Of a stretch of DNA of 64,000 nt, positions 1-8,906 are shown in pieces. Positions within the stretch are counted from its first letter, which is position 1, and each line of letters opens with the position of its first letter. Under the pieces are notes generated by a model. The model was not told the origin of the DNA and did no database searches. It was given only the letters and a program-made list of their open reading frames with translations. The position numbers and the translations under genes were made by a program. This DNA is from Paenibacillus sp. V4I7 (GTDB lineage Bacteria > Bacillota > Bacilli > Paenibacillales > NBRC-103111), in the NCBI RefSeq assembly GCF_030817275.1, contig NZ_JAUSZD010000001.1, forward strand, positions 1-64,000, in the 5' to 3' direction.

Positions 1-23
1 ATCATTTTCCGTTTAGTTAAACG
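1..23. repeat. Degenerate cassette repeat A (site 0)
   Basis: The first bases (atcattttccgtttagtt) resemble the A repeat found after most genes of the first 20 kb, with one extra base in the core. It lies downstream of the first minus-strand gene, where such a repeat is expected. The match is weak and the window edge cuts off its partner. Confidence 0.4.
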
Positions 24-90
24 AAAAACGACTGATGATGTAGAAACCGAATCCACATGGACACGGCAGGCTTTGCATTATACGATGGAT

Positions 91-717
91 TTAGTCTTCC
101 TTTATTAGCTTCCATAACTTTTTAGAATATACTAACCAAACCTTATAATCACTTATTTCTTCCCTAAAGTCGTATACTTTGTCCATATCTCTGTAATGAC
201 CAATAGCGGTTATTGGTATTTTAAATTCAACTTTACTCTTTATAACTCTTGATAAGTCAATGAATAATCCATCTTTCGTGCATTCTAAAAGTACCGATGA
301 AATGTCTTTTGGGATATCGAAAAATTTTCTTCCAGTTAACTTATGAAGTTTCAAAGTAATAACCCTGGCTAAAAGAATTTCATAATCATGTAGGTCTGTA
401 ATATAGAGCTTGTTAAACCAGCCATCATCATGTGCAAAATAGGCAAATCGTTTCTTTGGTACATTATGTAATGGCTTTGCAAGGTGACCAAAAAACAATA
501 ATTCTGCAATTTGATTGTTGCTTAAGGTGTCCAGGTCCTCCTCTTCCGAGAAATCCACCCAACAAAAATCTCCGTAGCCATAAACATTATTCTCAATTAA
601 TTCATTTATTTCTTGCTTCGTAACATAATCAAATCTAGAATGTTGATTCCATTGTGCATTACCAAAATTATGTTTAAGAAGCAAAAGGTTTTCTGGTCTA
701 TTATATACACAGTTCAT
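91..717 (-). CDS. Soluble hypothetical protein (family often misnamed oxalate:formate antiporter)
   Basis: A 208-residue protein with no signal peptide and no membrane segment. It carries the conserved-looking blocks GDFCWVDF (about residues 49-56) and FAYFAHDDGWFNKLY (about 91-105). I recall these from a soluble Bacillota family that databases often label oxalate:formate antiporter; the absence of membrane segments makes a transporter role impossible. It is the leftmost unit of the minus-strand small-gene array and appears to be monocistronic. Function is unknown. The gene call is firm; the family link is from memory. Confidence 0.75.
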   Translation of the reverse strand: MNCVYNRPENLLLLKHNFGNAQWNQHSRFDYVTKQEINELIENNVYGYGDFCWVDFSEEEDLDTLSNNQIAELLFFGHLAKPLHNVPKKRFAYFAHDDGWFNKLYITDLHDYEILLARVITLKLHKLTGRKFFDIPKDISSVLLECTKDGLFIDLSRVIKSKVEFKIPITAIGHYRDMDKVYDFREEISDYKVWLVYSKKLWKLIKED

Positions 718-894
718 AAATTCATGGAATTCGATTCCATACGAATAAAAACAATTCGTCTGCTGCTTACATATATCAAATCCCTAATTTTCTTTCTATT
801 CTTCATGAGATAGGCCCCTTGAAATGAACGATTTGATTGCTGTATTTATTACGCTGTTTTCGTAAATATTGTTGCTATTTAAAGTGTTCGATTA

Positions 895-1245
895 TTAACC
901 GCCTATATGAGAGGAAAGTTGGCTAAACCTCAACCCAAATACGCATAACAAAATAACATGAATGACTATTGAAATAAGAAATAAACGATTGCTTTTTTGT
1001 TTGGCTTTTTTACATAACCAAAATGACAGAAGAGGTAGAAAAATAACCAAAACTGGACCTATACCAGAAAGCATTAAAAACATGAAAGCAAAGGCTGAAG
1101 AAGGACCAATCCCATGTTCTCTATTTAACGCTATTGATTCTGGGGTGTCTACTAGCGAAACAGTAACAAACAAAATCAGCAGGATGTAGTAAATGTATAA
1201 ACTAAGGAGACCTAGTACGTTTGTTCCATATTTTTTTAACTTCAT
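895..1245 (-). CDS. Small integral membrane protein
   Basis: A 116-residue protein with three hydrophobic stretches (about residues 10-32, 48-78 and 86-104), so probably a three-pass membrane protein. A strong purine-rich ribosome binding site (a run of G followed by TAGG) precedes the ATG. No catalytic motif is visible and I do not recognise a family. It stands alone between the first gene and an insertion-sequence fragment. Confidence 0.6.
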   Translation of the reverse strand: MKLKKYGTNVLGLLSLYIYYILLILFVTVSLVDTPESIALNREHGIGPSSAFAFMFLMLSGIGPVLVIFLPLLSFWLCKKAKQKSNRLFLISIVIHVILLCVFGLRFSQLSSHIGG

Positions 1246-1266
1246 TCTCAGCCTACCCCCCCTAAT

Positions 1267-1716
1267 TCACGCACTCGTTCTAAAATGCTGAACGGTCGTA
1301 AAATTCACTCGTTTGCAAGAGTCCAACAGCATTTTCTTTTGCTTATCGGTATGTTCGAGCTTCTTGTGTAGCTCCAAAAATCGGAACCAGAACATGTAGT
1401 TGTCAATGTACTTGGTTGAAACGCCCTGGAACCTGTTCATCCACTGTTTCAAGCGTGAATGAAATGAATTGACATGCTGGATATGATAAATGGCTTTAGA
1501 AACATGCGTTCCTCTAGGCAGGATTTCGTGCGTTAGACCCTTCATTTTGGCAAACTTTTTATAGTTTGTCGCACTATCCGTACAAAGCAAAGACGAGGCA
1601 GCGATGTGTCCTCCAATGACTGTATCTATGGCTTCGGCTTTGATACGCCCGCGACCGCCCATTTGACAAATAATGTTTCCGTTACGGTCATACGCAACGA
1701 TAAGCACAAAGTACAA
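1267..1716 (-). pseudogene. IS1595/ISXO2-like transposase, C-terminal fragment
   Basis: About 150 residues match the C-terminal half of IS1595-type (ISXO2-like) DDE transposases. The block LLCTDSATNYKKFAKMKG is followed by RGTHVSKAIYHIQHVNSFHS, a helix with FQGVSTKYIDNYMFWFRF, and a basic tail. Full members are about 300 residues, so the zinc-ribbon N-terminus and first catalytic residues are missing. Homology stops abruptly near 1710 and runs into unrelated sequence, so this is a 5'-truncated, non-functional remnant. It abuts the end of the next lipoprotein gene, where a cassette repeat would be expected but is missing. Confidence 0.8.
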
Positions 1717-1872
1717 TTTGAAACTTTTCTTAATGAATTAACATTCAAGCGAGAACAAAATACATTGTTAATGATTAGTAAAAAGGGATTATCGACTGCG
1801 ATGTAGCCATGATCCTTTATGTCTCGTTTTCCAATAGCTGAATCTGAGAAGCGATTGATGTGATCTGCTTTT

Positions 1873-2436
1873 CTAAAATGCCGCAGGATGCAACTCATTA
1901 TTTTTGATCTTCAATAACTTAGGATCAAACCTATTGTTCAAGGCATTCATTTGATCATTTGATAGTTTGCCTTCAATCACGATTACTTCCTCTTTTGCAT
2001 TCCAATAAGCACCGTTTATATCCTTATTGTTCCGTATAGAGAATAAGTAAACACTTATTTCTGTTGCCATATCACGAAGAAATTTCGGTTTATATTTTGC
2101 TTTCTTAAAAACTACTTTTTTACCGAATTTTTCTTCTAGCTCTTTGCGAATTTCTATCATTTCTTTTGTATCTTCATTATAAGCAAGGAAGACAATTCTG
2201 GGGTTATTTTCGTCTTCATCTTCGTAATAAATCACTGCCTGCTCGGCAAGCGCATCTCCATTCTCATTATTCGGAAATTGTTTGTTTATAGCAGCTTCCA
2301 ATATTGGCGTAATCTCTCTTTGGAATGCTCCCATTGGACTCTCCTGATACACAGAAGATTCTGTATCAATTTCTCCCCTACAAGCGGTTAGCATCAACAC
2401 CAACAAGAATATCCATATCGTTCTTTTAAACGTCAA
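1873..2436 (-). CDS. Predicted lipoprotein
   Basis: A 187-residue secreted lipoprotein. An N-terminal hydrophobic segment ends in the lipobox LTAC (Cys about residue 19), so it should be lipidated and membrane-anchored. The mature part is charged, with no recognised domain. The start appears to be TTG behind GAGGTAAG. Its last residues may come from sequence joined by the neighbouring insertion-sequence remnant, because its usual downstream repeat module is absent. Confidence 0.7.
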   Translation of the reverse strand: MTFKRTIWIFLLVLMLTACRGEIDTESSVYQESPMGAFQREITPILEAAINKQFPNNENGDALAEQAVIYYEDEDENNPRIVFLAYNEDTKEMIEIRKELEEKFGKKVVFKKAKYKPKFLRDMATEISVYLFSIRNNKDINGAYWNAKEEVIVIEGKLSNDQMNALNNRFDPKLLKIKNNELHPAAF

Positions 2437-2546
2437 TTTTATCTTACCTCATTCCATCCAAATACCTATCAATCGATATTAAACTCAAAACGAATCAATA
2501 TGTTGCGTAATTACATACTCCAAATAGTGGAAAAGTGTATAAGCAT

Positions 2547-2622
2547 CCTGCCCGTTACTTTAATGGAATCAAAAAGAGGTGCTTCAATGCAGATCCTGAG
2601 CTAAAGTTTCCGTTAGTTGAAC
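2547..2622 (-). repeat. Cassette repeat module B-A (site 1)
   Basis: On the plus strand the B copy reads cctgcccgttactttaatgg and the A copy aaagtttccgttagttgaac, about 40 bases apart. The stop codon of the SGNH hydrolase gene lies inside the A copy. This is one of about twenty such modules that follow genes of the first 20 kb. Confidence 0.8.
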
Positions 2623-3191
2623 GAATTCCCACGCAAAATCAGTATTTTTTTACTTATCTCATCGGATAAATAATCATAACCCAGTTCACCGAAATGCAGT
2701 CCATCGTTTCTATGACCTCTTAATATTTCAGTTAAATTATGAAACCCCATCATACTTGAGAAAAAGTCAACATATTGGCTTCCTGTTGCTAAACTCACTT
2801 CTCTAACGACCTCTGCATATTGCTTAAGTACGACATTAGTTCGAGCATGTTGTAACCTCTCATCAACTGGTGCAGGGCTAATAAGTATGACCCTCTTTGG
2901 AGAAAGAATCGTAACAATATCAGTGAGATTCCTTTTATAGTCTAACAGTTGAACCATCTTGTGAAATGCAGCATCATTCGCACCGAATAGAACCGTCACT
3001 ATATCTGGATTATGAATTAAGACATCTTTCTGAATTCTCTCAATTGCATCGAAAGTATTATTACCAGGTACGCCAGCGTTAATGACTTCCCATTCCTCGC
3101 TCAGTTTAGATTTAAGTTTTATTGTTAATAAAGAGCGGTCATGACCTTCTGTCCTTGCGGTTATGCTGTCCCCAAAACAGACCAGTTTCAT
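2613..3191 (-). CDS. SGNH/GDSL-family hydrolase
   Basis: A 192-residue protein with the full SGNH hydrolase signature. It has CFGDSIT (nucleophile Ser about residue 9), NAGVPGNNT (oxyanion Gly), LFGANDAA (oxyanion Asn about 71) and DGLHFGELGYDYL (catalytic Asp-x-x-His near the C-terminus). Such proteins are esterases, lipases or deacetylases; the substrate cannot be told. There is no signal peptide, so it is probably cytoplasmic. An AAAAGGAGA ribosome binding site precedes the ATG. It follows the GrpB-like gene by 33 bases, so the two form a two-gene unit ending at a shared repeat module that contains this gene's stop codon. Confidence 0.9.
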   Translation of the reverse strand: MKLVCFGDSITARTEGHDRSLLTIKLKSKLSEEWEVINAGVPGNNTFDAIERIQKDVLIHNPDIVTVLFGANDAAFHKMVQLLDYKRNLTDIVTILSPKRVILISPAPVDERLQHARTNVVLKQYAEVVREVSLATGSQYVDFFSSMMGFHNLTEILRGHRNDGLHFGELGYDYLSDEISKKILILRGNSFN

Positions 3192-3224
3192 TTATTTGGT
3201 CTCCTTTTGCCCAATGCGTAAAAT

Positions 3225-3770
3225 TTATTGCCTCTCTTTTGCTAATCTGGTTATTTGTCTAATGAATTCTGTTTTATTGTCAGTGTAGGCTTCCCTATCA
3301 TACTTATAAGTTTCCGCTAATTTATGCTTTAGTTCTTCATACTGTTTGGCAACAGTAGGGTTCTCACGTAGGTAGTCCCTAAAATACACTCTATCCCATA
3401 GAAAGTCCAAATCTTTTGACCCCATATGAATATGGAAGGATTCCTTTTCCAATCCTGTCGGAGAATAGCCTTTAATAAACATCAAATGATTTTTCTGTTC
3501 TTTCATGTGTATATAGTTATTTTCATTCATCTTGCTCATTATCAGTTCACAAATTCCACTTTCATTTGGAATCTCCACTAAAATATCAATTGTTGGCTTG
3601 GCTGATAAATTTGGTACAGCGGTGCTTCCGATATGTTCTATTCTTAGAGCTATTTCTGAGCCAAGAAGATTGGTTAAAAATTGTTTTTCATTTTTAAACA
3701 ATAAAGTCCAATTTCCATCGTAAGGGACAACTGTTATTGGATATAATTTTCCAAGTTCATCTTTATTCAT
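3225..3770 (-). CDS. GrpB/UPF0157 nucleotidyltransferase-fold protein
   Basis: A 181-residue protein with the GrpB/UPF0157 signature RIEHIGSTAVPNLSAKPTID at about residues 43-62, followed by ILVEIP. Family members have a nucleotidyltransferase-like fold and occur alone or fused to dephospho-CoA kinase; the biological role is poorly known. The length is typical of stand-alone members. AAGGAG precedes the ATG. It is the first gene of a two-gene unit with the SGNH hydrolase. Confidence 0.9.
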   Translation of the reverse strand: MNKDELGKLYPITVVPYDGNWTLLFKNEKQFLTNLLGSEIALRIEHIGSTAVPNLSAKPTIDILVEIPNESGICELIMSKMNENNYIHMKEQKNHLMFIKGYSPTGLEKESFHIHMGSKDLDFLWDRVYFRDYLRENPTVAKQYEELKHKLAETYKYDREAYTDNKTEFIRQITRLAKERQ

Positions 3771-3849
3771 AACGAACTCACTCCTTATTGGTACGAAATC
3801 CTAAGTAAGTAAATTCCATATTGGAGTTTATAGTCCTTCTCCTGAACAA

Positions 3850-3928
3850 AACTGCCGTTACTTGAATGAACAAAAAAAGAGCTGCCGCGTGGCAAGCCCC
3901 TAAACTATCGTTTCCGTTAGTTCAATGG
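3850..3928 (-). repeat. Cassette repeat module with terminator hairpin (site 2)
   Basis: This is a well-preserved module. On the coding strand, repeat A (ttgaactaacggaaacgata) is followed by the hairpin GGGGCTTGCC-acgc-GGCAGCTC with a T run, then by repeat B (ttcaagtaacggcag). The hairpin is a plausible Rho-independent terminator for the gene that ends at 3937. Confidence 0.85.
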
Positions 3929-3936
3929 ACTAGGCA

Positions 3937-4488
3937 TTATTGAACGTATTTTATTCTCCTCTCGTCAAATGTCTTTTCGTCTGCTGTTCCATATCCATAA
4001 CCGTCTCTGATAATTTGGTTAACGGGAACATGTGGGGTTAGGACAATTTTTCTTTTACCACCCTCTAATACGGTAACGATAAAGAAGTAATTTACTCCGT
4101 TTATGTGATATTTGTCCTCCTTAAATACCTCATAGTTAACAGCCACATAAAAAATATGAGGGTCGATAAATGTCTCAATATAACGTGTAGGTATATAAAT
4201 TTTTCCGTATTCGTAGGGTATTTGCTTAGAAGCAACAGTTTGGGCTTTATTGATATTGAATAACCCAACCTTCTGGCCTTTATTTTGCATATTGTTGAAA
4301 AAGTTAATAAGTATGTCACGTTGACCCTTAACCCACAAATCAGGTATGTCAGACCATTCTTTTTCGTTTATTGAGTTGATGTAAATTGAAATTAAGTTTT
4401 CATCTAATCCATCTCTTGCGAATGCTAAATTTGCCGTTAGCATGTTCAGCCATAGTAAAAGTAATAACGAAATTTTAAGTTTTTGCAC
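3937..4488 (-). CDS. Predicted secreted protein
   Basis: A 183-residue protein with a signal peptide (hydrophobic residues about 6-24, cleavage near AFA-RD). The mature part is a small alpha/beta domain with no motif I recognise. The start appears to be GTG at 4488, behind a GGGGGA ribosome binding site. It is a single gene between two repeat modules, like its neighbours. Confidence 0.7.
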   Translation of the reverse strand: MQKLKISLLLLLWLNMLTANLAFARDGLDENLISIYINSINEKEWSDIPDLWVKGQRDILINFFNNMQNKGQKVGLFNINKAQTVASKQIPYEYGKIYIPTRYIETFIDPHIFYVAVNYEVFKEDKYHINGVNYFFIVTVLEGGKRKIVLTPHVPVNQIIRDGYGYGTADEKTFDERRIKYVQ

Positions 4489-4561
4489 TTAGGCATCCCC
4501 CACATTTTCTTAGGATTAGTATGCCCATGAATTCTAACAATTTGTACCAGGTGTTTTTCAC

Positions 4562-4650
4562 TATCCTGCCCGTTAGCGTAATGAGGCCGCCGATCTTGCC
4601 AGCAGCCTCATCATGCTTGTTTGTTATTGAACTAACGTTCGCCGGTTCTA
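4562..4650 (-). repeat. Diverged cassette repeat module (site 3)
   Basis: The B copy (tatcctgcccgttagcgtaatg) is good. It is followed by an imperfect GAGGC...GCCTC hairpin and a poorly conserved A copy (ttgaactaacgttcgccggt). It lies just downstream of the stalk-protein gene. Confidence 0.65.
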
Positions 4651-4662
4651 ATATGGTTTTAA

Positions 4663-5469
4663 TTAATTAGTTGAATATGCTTTTTTCAATGTGTTTTCAT
4701 CAAAGCCAAATTGAGAAACTACTCCATTCTCGAGGTAATAACAATCTACACCTATTAATTTTCCATCTGTGTTCCATGTAATAAATACCTGCCCTTTAAT
4801 GACTTGGGATTTCAAATTATCTATGTCGATTATTCCATTCTTATAAATATCGTAGTCAGATTTATATCCATCTTTAGGTTCAATATCAAAACGCCATATT
4901 TTCCATTCGCCGTTCATAGCATCTGTGACTTCTGTATACTGAGTACCAAACATAACCTTAATCTGCTCTTTGGTTAATTGATATGCCAATGGATTTCTTA
5001 CATCATTACCGCCTATTTCATTTTCAGCAGGTGTTTTCTCAGGTTCGGCAGATGGGGTCGTACCGTTTTGCGATTGTGCTTTCATACCTCTAAGTATTTC
5101 TAATTGTTTTGAATAAAGTTCAATAAGTGCATCGAGGTTTTGAGGTTTAGCATCTGTACCAGTTGTCGGCTGCAAGATAGCTACCTTTTTAGAATTATCC
5201 CAATCAATATTAAGGTTTAGAATATTGGCAATTTCACGTATTGGTACGTATTGAGTTCCTTGAAAATTAATACTTTGAGGAAGACCTACTTTATCACTCG
5301 CACCATAGTAATTATCGCCATGCAGTGTGCCTCTGTTTTCATCGGCAAGGTGATAAGCAAATGGAACAACCTTAGCTTCTATTTTGTATTCGGAGAACTG
5401 TGCGGCATAAACAGCAGTAGTAGTTATTAAAGCAACAACACATGTCAAACCAACAACCAACCTCTTCAC
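4663..5469 (-). CDS. Secreted stalk-domain (copper amine oxidase N-terminal type) protein
   Basis: A secreted protein with an N-terminal signal peptide. It has one stalk domain (family once named copper amine oxidase N-terminal) with FQGTQYVPIREIANILNLN (about residues 66-84) and the follow-on strand IDWDNSKKVAIL. The rest is a linker and a C-terminal domain of unknown function. Stalk domains are wall-associated and very common in Paenibacillaceae. The start is chosen as GTG at 5469, which lies nine bases behind GGGAG; a TTG at 5478 overlaps that site. A second protein of the same type is encoded at 14.6 kb. Confidence 0.8.
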   Translation of the reverse strand: MKRLVVGLTCVVALITTTAVYAAQFSEYKIEAKVVPFAYHLADENRGTLHGDNYYGASDKVGLPQSINFQGTQYVPIREIANILNLNIDWDNSKKVAILQPTTGTDAKPQNLDALIELYSKQLEILRGMKAQSQNGTTPSAEPEKTPAENEIGGNDVRNPLAYQLTKEQIKVMFGTQYTEVTDAMNGEWKIWRFDIEPKDGYKSDYDIYKNGIIDIDNLKSQVIKGQVFITWNTDGKLIGVDCYYLENGVVSQFGFDENTLKKAYSTN

Positions 5470-5478
5470 CTTTATCAA

Positions 5479-5799
5479 CTCCCATTGTTTCTCTTATAAT
5501 TACAGACGCTTGGCGTAAGTAGAAAGTTTCGAATTTTGGAAATTTTTAACTTTTAACAATTGTTATTCACCCTTATATAACTAATGGGTGCATTATGAAC
5601 GAATTTTTAAGTACACCATATTGCAGAAACCAGAAATAACCGTTTACCACCACGCTTAACTTCTCTGTTAAATAAACTACTTGACCCCAACTCGATATAA
5701 ACAGCATTTGATTTCCATTTTTATTACATTTCTGAAGGTTTATCGGGTTCCTATGGCGAAATTTAATATTAATCCATTAACCAGAGGAGAGAAAGCATT
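5479..5799. other. Divergent intergenic region without gene
   Basis: About 320 bases between the minus-strand stalk gene and the plus-strand oxidoreductase gene. It is AT-rich and should hold both divergent promoters; an aaccagaggagagaaagc ribosome binding site precedes the plus-strand ATG. I see no cassette repeat here, unlike the other gaps of this region. Confidence 0.5.
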
Positions 5800-7326
5800 A
5801 TGATTCGGTTTACAAGAGGACCCTGGCAGGCCTCGCTGCTTATTCTCCTGTGTGCTCTGCTGTTGCTGGCCGGATGCATGGACGAAAGTGAGCCTAAATC
5901 GGTCGAAAAGGCGATTCCCACCGACCCGAGCCGCCCAGACATCGTGCTCATAGGCTCTGAAATTGAAGGCATTTATTTGGCTGACGCAGCCAGGGAAGTC
6001 GGCTTGTCCGTCGTAATACTAGATCCTCGAGACGAGCCGGGAGGCCAACTCATCCAGGGAGAAATGCACTACCTGGACGAAACGCAGGGTGGCGACGGCA
6101 AAACGCTGCTGCAGGGCAAGGTCAAGGAATTATTTGAAGCTTATAAACTGGGTTCGATCCGCAAGGGCCCGGAGTTTCAGAGCTACTTCCAAAAGCTGTT
6201 GGATGGTGTTCCGATTGAGTCAGGCATTACAATCACATCGGTGGAGTTTGGCACAGACTCTGTTACCTTGAAGAAACGGATTCAGTCTCTCAAATATCGA
6301 ACCAAAAACGGACTGGACAAAGCGATTTCCGCCAAGTACTGGGTAGAAAATAGCGATTTCGCCACTTTGTCGAGCAAGCTCGGCCTGAATCGCCTTCCCG
6401 GCGTTGAAGTGGTATTTGGCGGCGACAAGGACTACATGGCCTCTTCGCTAATGATGAAGTTTAAGAACGTTGACTGGTCGAAATTCAAGCAAGAAGTGAA
6501 CAAGCTTAGCAATAAGGAGCGCGAAGAGAATTACGGGAAGGCAACCACCGTGACGGATATGTTTACATGGGGCTTTGGAAATGTTGGAGGCAGGTATAAG
6601 CCTACAAGCTCACAAGTGTTTCTCCGTGGTTTGAATACGGTCAATCAGCTGAACGGCGAAGCTCTAATCAACGCATTATTGGTGTATAACGTCGATCCTT
6701 CTAATCCAGAATCTATCCGTAAGGCACTGGAACTGGGCCGGCACGAAACCGAACTTATTTTGCAGCATCTTCGTAAAGAGTTGCCAGGATGGGAGAACGC
6801 GGAGTTGAATGGCTACCCGAACTACCTGTACGTCCGGGATTATGACCGTTACGAAACAGAGTATGTGCTTCGGGCATCCGATCTGATGAGCGGTCGAATG
6901 TTCGCGGACAATGTGAGCATTGCCGGCTACAAGCTGGACCTGCAGGGTACGCAAAACTCAGTATGGGGAAAAGAAATGGGCCGTCCTGACAAATATGGCA
7001 TGCCACTGCGCTCTTTCCTTTCGAAGGGATACGCAAACGTCATCGTGGCCGGCAAAAATGTAGGTGCCGCCGGAATTGCATACGGAAGCGCTCGAATTCA
7101 GCCGAATACGTCGATCGCCGGTGAGGTTATCGGTTATCTGCTCGGCTATGTAGAGGAAGGCTTGCTTCCTCTCACAAGACTTACCGATATTCAGATGGCG
7201 GAGTTCCAGAAAACACTGAAATCAAGAGGCATCACTGTTACCGGCGTGGAAGGAAGAAATAAACAAAATGATGTGGACGATGGTATTCGGGTGCTGTACG
7301 ATCGGGAATCGTCTCAGATAAAGTAA
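5800..7326 (+). CDS. FAD-dependent oxidoreductase, lipoprotein-anchored
   Basis: A 508-residue protein with a signal peptide and lipobox LAGC (Cys about residue 26). It has an FAD-binding Rossmann segment in which the usual GxGxxG is altered (VLIGSEIEGIYLADAAREVG, then VVILDPRDEPGGQ) and a C-terminal FAD block (IVAGKNVGAAGIAYGSARIQP). This fits the FAD_oxidored type of family; substrate unknown. The atypical dinucleotide loop is odd. The gene is GC-richer than its neighbours and points the opposite way, so it may have a different origin or be the native gene beside the array. A clear terminator follows. Confidence 0.8.
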   Translation: MIRFTRGPWQASLLILLCALLLLAGCMDESEPKSVEKAIPTDPSRPDIVLIGSEIEGIYLADAAREVGLSVVILDPRDEPGGQLIQGEMHYLDETQGGDGKTLLQGKVKELFEAYKLGSIRKGPEFQSYFQKLLDGVPIESGITITSVEFGTDSVTLKKRIQSLKYRTKNGLDKAISAKYWVENSDFATLSSKLGLNRLPGVEVVFGGDKDYMASSLMMKFKNVDWSKFKQEVNKLSNKEREENYGKATTVTDMFTWGFGNVGGRYKPTSSQVFLRGLNTVNQLNGEALINALLVYNVDPSNPESIRKALELGRHETELILQHLRKELPGWENAELNGYPNYLYVRDYDRYETEYVLRASDLMSGRMFADNVSIAGYKLDLQGTQNSVWGKEMGRPDKYGMPLRSFLSKGYANVIVAGKNVGAAGIAYGSARIQPNTSIAGEVIGYLLGYVEEGLLPLTRLTDIQMAEFQKTLKSRGITVTGVEGRNKQNDVDDGIRVLYDRESSQIK

Positions 7327-7376
7327 CGCTTATTTCGCTTATTTCGCTTATTTGAACTAAACAAGGGAGATTAACG

Positions 7377-7403
7377 AAAAACCTCTTAACGGAGGTTTTT
7401 TTA
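7377..7403 (+). terminator. Rho-independent terminator
   Basis: The hairpin AACCTC-ttaac-GAGGTT is followed by seven T, about 50 bases after the oxidoreductase stop. A short direct repeat (cgcttattt three times, 7327-7352) lies between. Confidence 0.85.
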
Positions 7404-7429
7404 TTGTTTAAATGGGTTATGTTTCCTTC

Positions 7430-7572
7430 CGTTAACCTGCCTGTTCGTAACGATCGATCCTCGATTTAGTCAGATTTGCCTTTCCGTCAATCACTTTTTG
7501 TAAATCTTCATATAAGAAAAAAGAGCTGCCGCGAGGCAAGGCTCCTTCACTATCGTTTCCGTTAGTTTAATA
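7430..7572 (-). repeat. Cassette repeat module with terminator (site 4)
   Basis: The A copy (cactatcgtttccgttagtt) at about 7549-7568 and the hairpin gagctgccgcgaggcaaggctc with an A run are well preserved. A possible diverged partner (ccttccgttaacctgcctgt) lies at 7432-7451, farther away than usual. Confidence 0.7.
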
Positions 7573-7573
7573 A

Positions 7574-8071
7574 TTAATGAGTTTTGAAGTATTGATAAAC
7601 TACGCTTATTCCATCCTCAATCTCTTCTTTTTCATAAGGCATTACCCCATTTGATTCATAGACACTTTTCCAAAATTTTAAGGCTGGAGTGTTGGTTTGT
7701 GCCTGGCTAATTGCATATCTGCCAGGATACATTTCAAAAAACTTGTTACAAGCTAATTTTCCAATCCCTTTCCTTCTCTGGTTTCTGAGAATAAAGAAGG
7801 AATTCAACACATAATCTGCATATTCTTGATTTGAATATGGACCACTTTGCAATAGAATAAAGCCTATTGGTTTACCATTTAAATTAATAAAAAATGGTGA
7901 TAGTCCCTCTTTATCAAAAAACATGTCAAGAACATCGAATTCGAAAAGCCCATTATCCGAATTTAAATTTATGCCTTCAATGAATTCGGATAAGTCGTGT
8001 AAAAACAACGTCATTAAATTTCTTAATATTTCTTTTCGATCCGAATCTACTTTATCTATGAGTAACTCCAT
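7574..8071 (-). CDS. GNAT-family N-acetyltransferase
   Basis: A protein of about 165 residues with the GNAT fold. A central strand VLNSFFIL is followed by the acetyl-CoA loop RNQRRKGIGKLACNKFF (Q/R-x-x-G-x-G/A) and a C-terminal LKFWKSVYESNG segment. The substrate is unknown. The start is placed at ATG 8071 because GGGGGTAG lies just upstream; an upstream start at 8095 has no such site. It is a single-gene unit followed by a repeat module. Confidence 0.85.
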   Translation of the reverse strand: MELLIDKVDSDRKEILRNLMTLFLHDLSEFIEGINLNSDNGLFEFDVLDMFFDKEGLSPFFINLNGKPIGFILLQSGPYSNQEYADYVLNSFFILRNQRRKGIGKLACNKFFEMYPGRYAISQAQTNTPALKFWKSVYESNGVMPYEKEEIEDGISVVYQYFKTH

Positions 8072-8217
8072 TATTCTACCCCCACCAGTCTCCAATCAAG
8101 CTTTCTTACCTAATAATGATGCAATAAAGTTCAGTTCGTTGGAAGCTTAAATTTATATTTAATCATTCTTTACCAATCTAAAAATCTCAGCGTAAGCATC
8201 TCTATCTTCCACCAAAA

Positions 8218-8297
8218 AAGCTGTTCGTTACTTCATTAAATGAAAAAGGAGCTGCCTCGTGGCAAGCTCTGAACTATCGTCTTCCGTTAGCTTAATT
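8218..8297 (-). repeat. Cassette repeat module with hairpin (site 5)
   Basis: B copy (gctgttcgttacttcattaa), hairpin ggagctgcctcgtggcaagctc preceded by an A run, and A copy (actatcgtcttccgttagct). It lies directly downstream of the frameshifted lipoprotein gene. Confidence 0.85.
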
Positions 8298-8304
8298 CCT
8301 CCAG

Positions 8305-8699
8305 TTATTGAATTACGTCACGGAGTGCAAGAGAATCTTCTACTGAAAGCTTTCTGTACAAATTTTGAGCCTCAATATAAACTTCCGCGAATTCATTCGT
8401 AAACCAAACATCATACCAAACAGATAATGCTTCACTACCATCAGTAGGTTCGAAATAAATTTTATTACGGGCGGTATAGTCATGCTAATCTTCGATTTTT
8501 TCCAATCCCCTTTTTTTAACACCGATTTGATGGCTAGAACTGTATTCTTATCTGTAACCTCTTTGTGTTTTTCGTGTTTGTTTTCTGTTCCGGAGCGTTT
8601 GAGAACTACCAACTTGTCATTGTTTATCTGCTGTTTGCTTTGGCAGCCTACACATATAAGCATCATTGAAAAGATCAAAATTAAAATCGATCTACCCAT
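8305..8699 (-). pseudogene. Lipoprotein gene with a frameshift
   Basis: The reading frame from 8699 encodes a lipoprotein (lipobox ICVGC, Cys about residue 19) as far as WKKSKIS at about 8480. In that frame the rest is odd and ends at 8340. The overlapping frame continues with a natural-looking tail (DYTARNKIYFEPTDG ... YRKLSVEDSLALRDVIQ) and stops at 8305, just before the repeat module. One indel near 8475-8490 would join the two halves into about 130 residues. It is either a decayed gene or a sequencing error. Confidence 0.75.
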
Positions 8700-8779
8700 T
8701 AAATCCCACCTCCTGTATTAATATATGAACGAAATCTATTAGCCAAAAGTTACAAAAGCTTTTTCGGGAAATTGTTAAA

Positions 8780-8866
8780 CTAGTCTGCCCGTTAGCTCAA
8801 CGAGGTTGCCATTCCATTGCCAGCAGCCTCGTTCTAATTGTTAAACTATAGTTCTTCATTAGTGGA
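8780..8866 (-). repeat. Cassette repeat module (site 6)
   Basis: B copy (agtctgcccgttagctcaac), imperfect GAGGTTGCC...GGC(A)GCCTC hairpin, and diverged A copy (aactatagttcttcattag). Confidence 0.75.
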
Positions 8867-8871
8867 GAATA

Positions 8872-8899
8872 AAAAACGGATGCCGAAGCACCCGCACTA
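8872..8899 (-). terminator. Terminator of the methyltransferase gene
   Basis: Read on the minus strand: CGGGTGC-TTCG-GCATCCG followed by a TTTTTT run, directly after the methyltransferase stop codon. Confidence 0.85.
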
Positions 8900-8906
8900 T
8901 TTCACC

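Noticed and set aside
1626..1898. 90-residue minus-strand reading frame
   Set aside because: It overlaps the transposase remnant in another frame, has no convincing ribosome binding site and shows shadow-like composition.
8340..8480. Natural C-terminus of the 8.3 kb lipoprotein in the first frame
   Set aside because: The overlapping frame has clearly better protein-like composition and ends at the cassette repeat, so the first-frame tail is treated as a frameshift product.
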